Part shown: piece by piece, positions 63,324 to 64,000 of the stretch
Position numbering within the stretch: position 1 is the stretch's first letter
Layout: every line of letters begins with the position of its first letter
DNA from: Ktedonobacteria bacterium brp13
Lineage (GTDB): Bacteria; Chloroflexota; Ktedonobacteria; Ktedonobacterales; Ktedonobacteraceae
DNA: 64,000 bases
Reading direction: 5' to 3'
Assembly: GCA_015099395.1 (NCBI GenBank)
Contig: AP024096.1
Location: 1,116,001-1,180,000, forward strand
Program-made: the position numbers and the translations under genes
The notes under the pieces: model-generated
Told to the model about the DNA's origin: nothing
Database searches by the model: none
Seen by the model: only the letters and a program-made list of their open reading frames with translations

Positions 63324-64000
63324 TTAACGTACTTCTAAGGTTACAGCTGCTTCATCTGCAACGCGCTCAGTAACTTCACCAATGCGCCAGAATGGAGTGT
63401 CGGTGAGGTCATTGAGGTGTGTGAAGGTAGCAGGATCGACGGCCGCAAAGAGACCACCAGAGGTCTGTGGATCCCAGAGGATGGCCTGATCGATAGGATC
63501 TATGCCTTCTCGAATGTGTACATATGCCTCTAGAAATGACTTATTGCGCTGTGCTCCACCGGGTATGCAGCCTTGCTCGGCGTAGTAGCGTGCGTTCTGA
63601 AGAAGTGGGAATGCTGCAAGGTCGAAGCGCATAGTGGTCAGGCTTTGTAGAGCCATCTCACGAGCATGGCCCATAATACCAAACCCTGTTATATCGGTTG
63701 CAGCGTGGACGCCCGGACCTGCTGCGACTAATGCTTCACTGGCCTGGCGATTGAGCCGTGTCATCGATGTGATGGCTGCCTGGATATCTTTTTCAGCGAC
63801 CAGATTGCGCTTCTGTGCGGTGGTGATCAGACCTGTTCCCAGTGGCTTGCTGAGAATAAGGATATCGCCTGGCTGCGCACCACCCTTGGTCAAAATATGC
63901 TCTGGGTGCACCAGTCCGGTGACAGCGAGTCCATATTTTGGCTCATGGTCGATAATTGTGTGCCCACCTGCAATCGCTCCGCCTGCCTGAGCAACAATCT
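63324..64000 (-). CDS. selD: Selenide, water dikinase, partial (N-terminus beyond window)
   Basis: 225 visible residues of the C-terminal part. It makes selenophosphate for selenoproteins and selenouridine. AGGAIAGGHTIIDHEPKYGL, AVTGLVHPEHILTKGGAQPG, ATDITGFGIMGHAREM and LWDPQTSGGLFAAV are specific to SelD. The catalytic Cys or Sec and the Gly-rich loop lie beyond base 64000, so whether SelD itself is a selenoprotein cannot be told. Confidence 0.93.
   Translation of the reverse strand, partial: IVAQAGGAIAGGHTIIDHEPKYGLAVTGLVHPEHILTKGGAQPGDILILSKPLGTGLITTAQKRNLVAEKDIQAAITSMTRLNRQASEALVAAGPGVHAATDITGFGIMGHAREMALQSLTTMRFDLAAFPLLQNARYYAEQGCIPGGAQRNKSFLEAYVHIREGIDPIDQAILWDPQTSGGLFAAVDPATFTHLNDLTDTPFWRIGEVTERVADEAAVTLEVR

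Overview
The window looks like about 64 kb of chromosome from a Ktedonobacteria-type member of the Chloroflexota. This is inferred from the gene mix: several membrane Ser/Thr kinases, two RpoD-like sigma factors side by side, a kumamolisin-type protease, a TreT-like trehalose synthase, bulky TnpB/group II intron elements, and base composition near 50% GC. No rRNA, tRNA or CRISPR array was seen. Both ends cut genes: a sedolisin at the left and selD at the right.

Layout. 0-10.6 kb: sedolisin, epoxide-hydrolase-like protein, Ser/Thr kinase fused to a lectin-like propeller, trehalose synthase, GH1 beta-glucosidase and an EamA transporter. 11.4-16.8 kb: two RpoD-like sigma factors around a small Cys-rich protein, a decayed PadR/permease gene pair, and a second Ser/Thr kinase. 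17.5-22.7 kb: a complete four-gene BMP-type (probably nucleoside) ABC importer. 23.4-23.8 kb: a Gly/Cys-rich precursor-like peptide with a leader ending in Gly-Gly. 24-29.7 kb: nucleotidyltransferase, C26 glutamine amidotransferase, YitJ-like methionine/MTHFR enzyme and a pentapeptide-repeat protein. 30-34.2 kb: an IS605-type remnant whose tnpB is split by a complete group II intron; predicted precise splicing restores a 502-residue TnpB. 34.3-40.0 kb: a three-gene thiazole/oxazole (TOMM) peptide maturation cluster. 40.5-48.9 kb: cell-wall enzymes, a TipA-type MerR regulator with its promoter, Nudix, DUF3592, dienelactone hydrolase-like protein, thiamine pyrophosphokinase and an ATP-grasp protein. 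49-53.1 kb: a complete PTS (IIBC, IIA, HPr, EI), probably for N-acetylglucosamine. 53.9-64 kb: cupredoxin, glycosyltransferase, hydrolases, M20 peptidase, RDD and Uma2 proteins, NmrA-type reductase, an APH-type kinase and selD.

The most interesting system is the TOMM cluster at 34.3-40.0 kb. It has a SagB-type dehydrogenase, a catalytic-looking YcaO ending in a PxPxP tail, and a partner with leader-binding, E1-like and degenerate YcaO regions. It may act together with the Gly/Cys-rich peptide about 10.5 kb away, whose core resembles microcin B17 and heterocycloanthracin-type substrates. That link is inference. Other points of note are the group II intron inside tnpB, a 75-bp structured repeat present four times and always oriented toward a downstream start codon, and a small MITE with a target-site duplication just upstream of the TOMM genes.

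All family assignments rest on motifs read by eye; no database or folding search was run.
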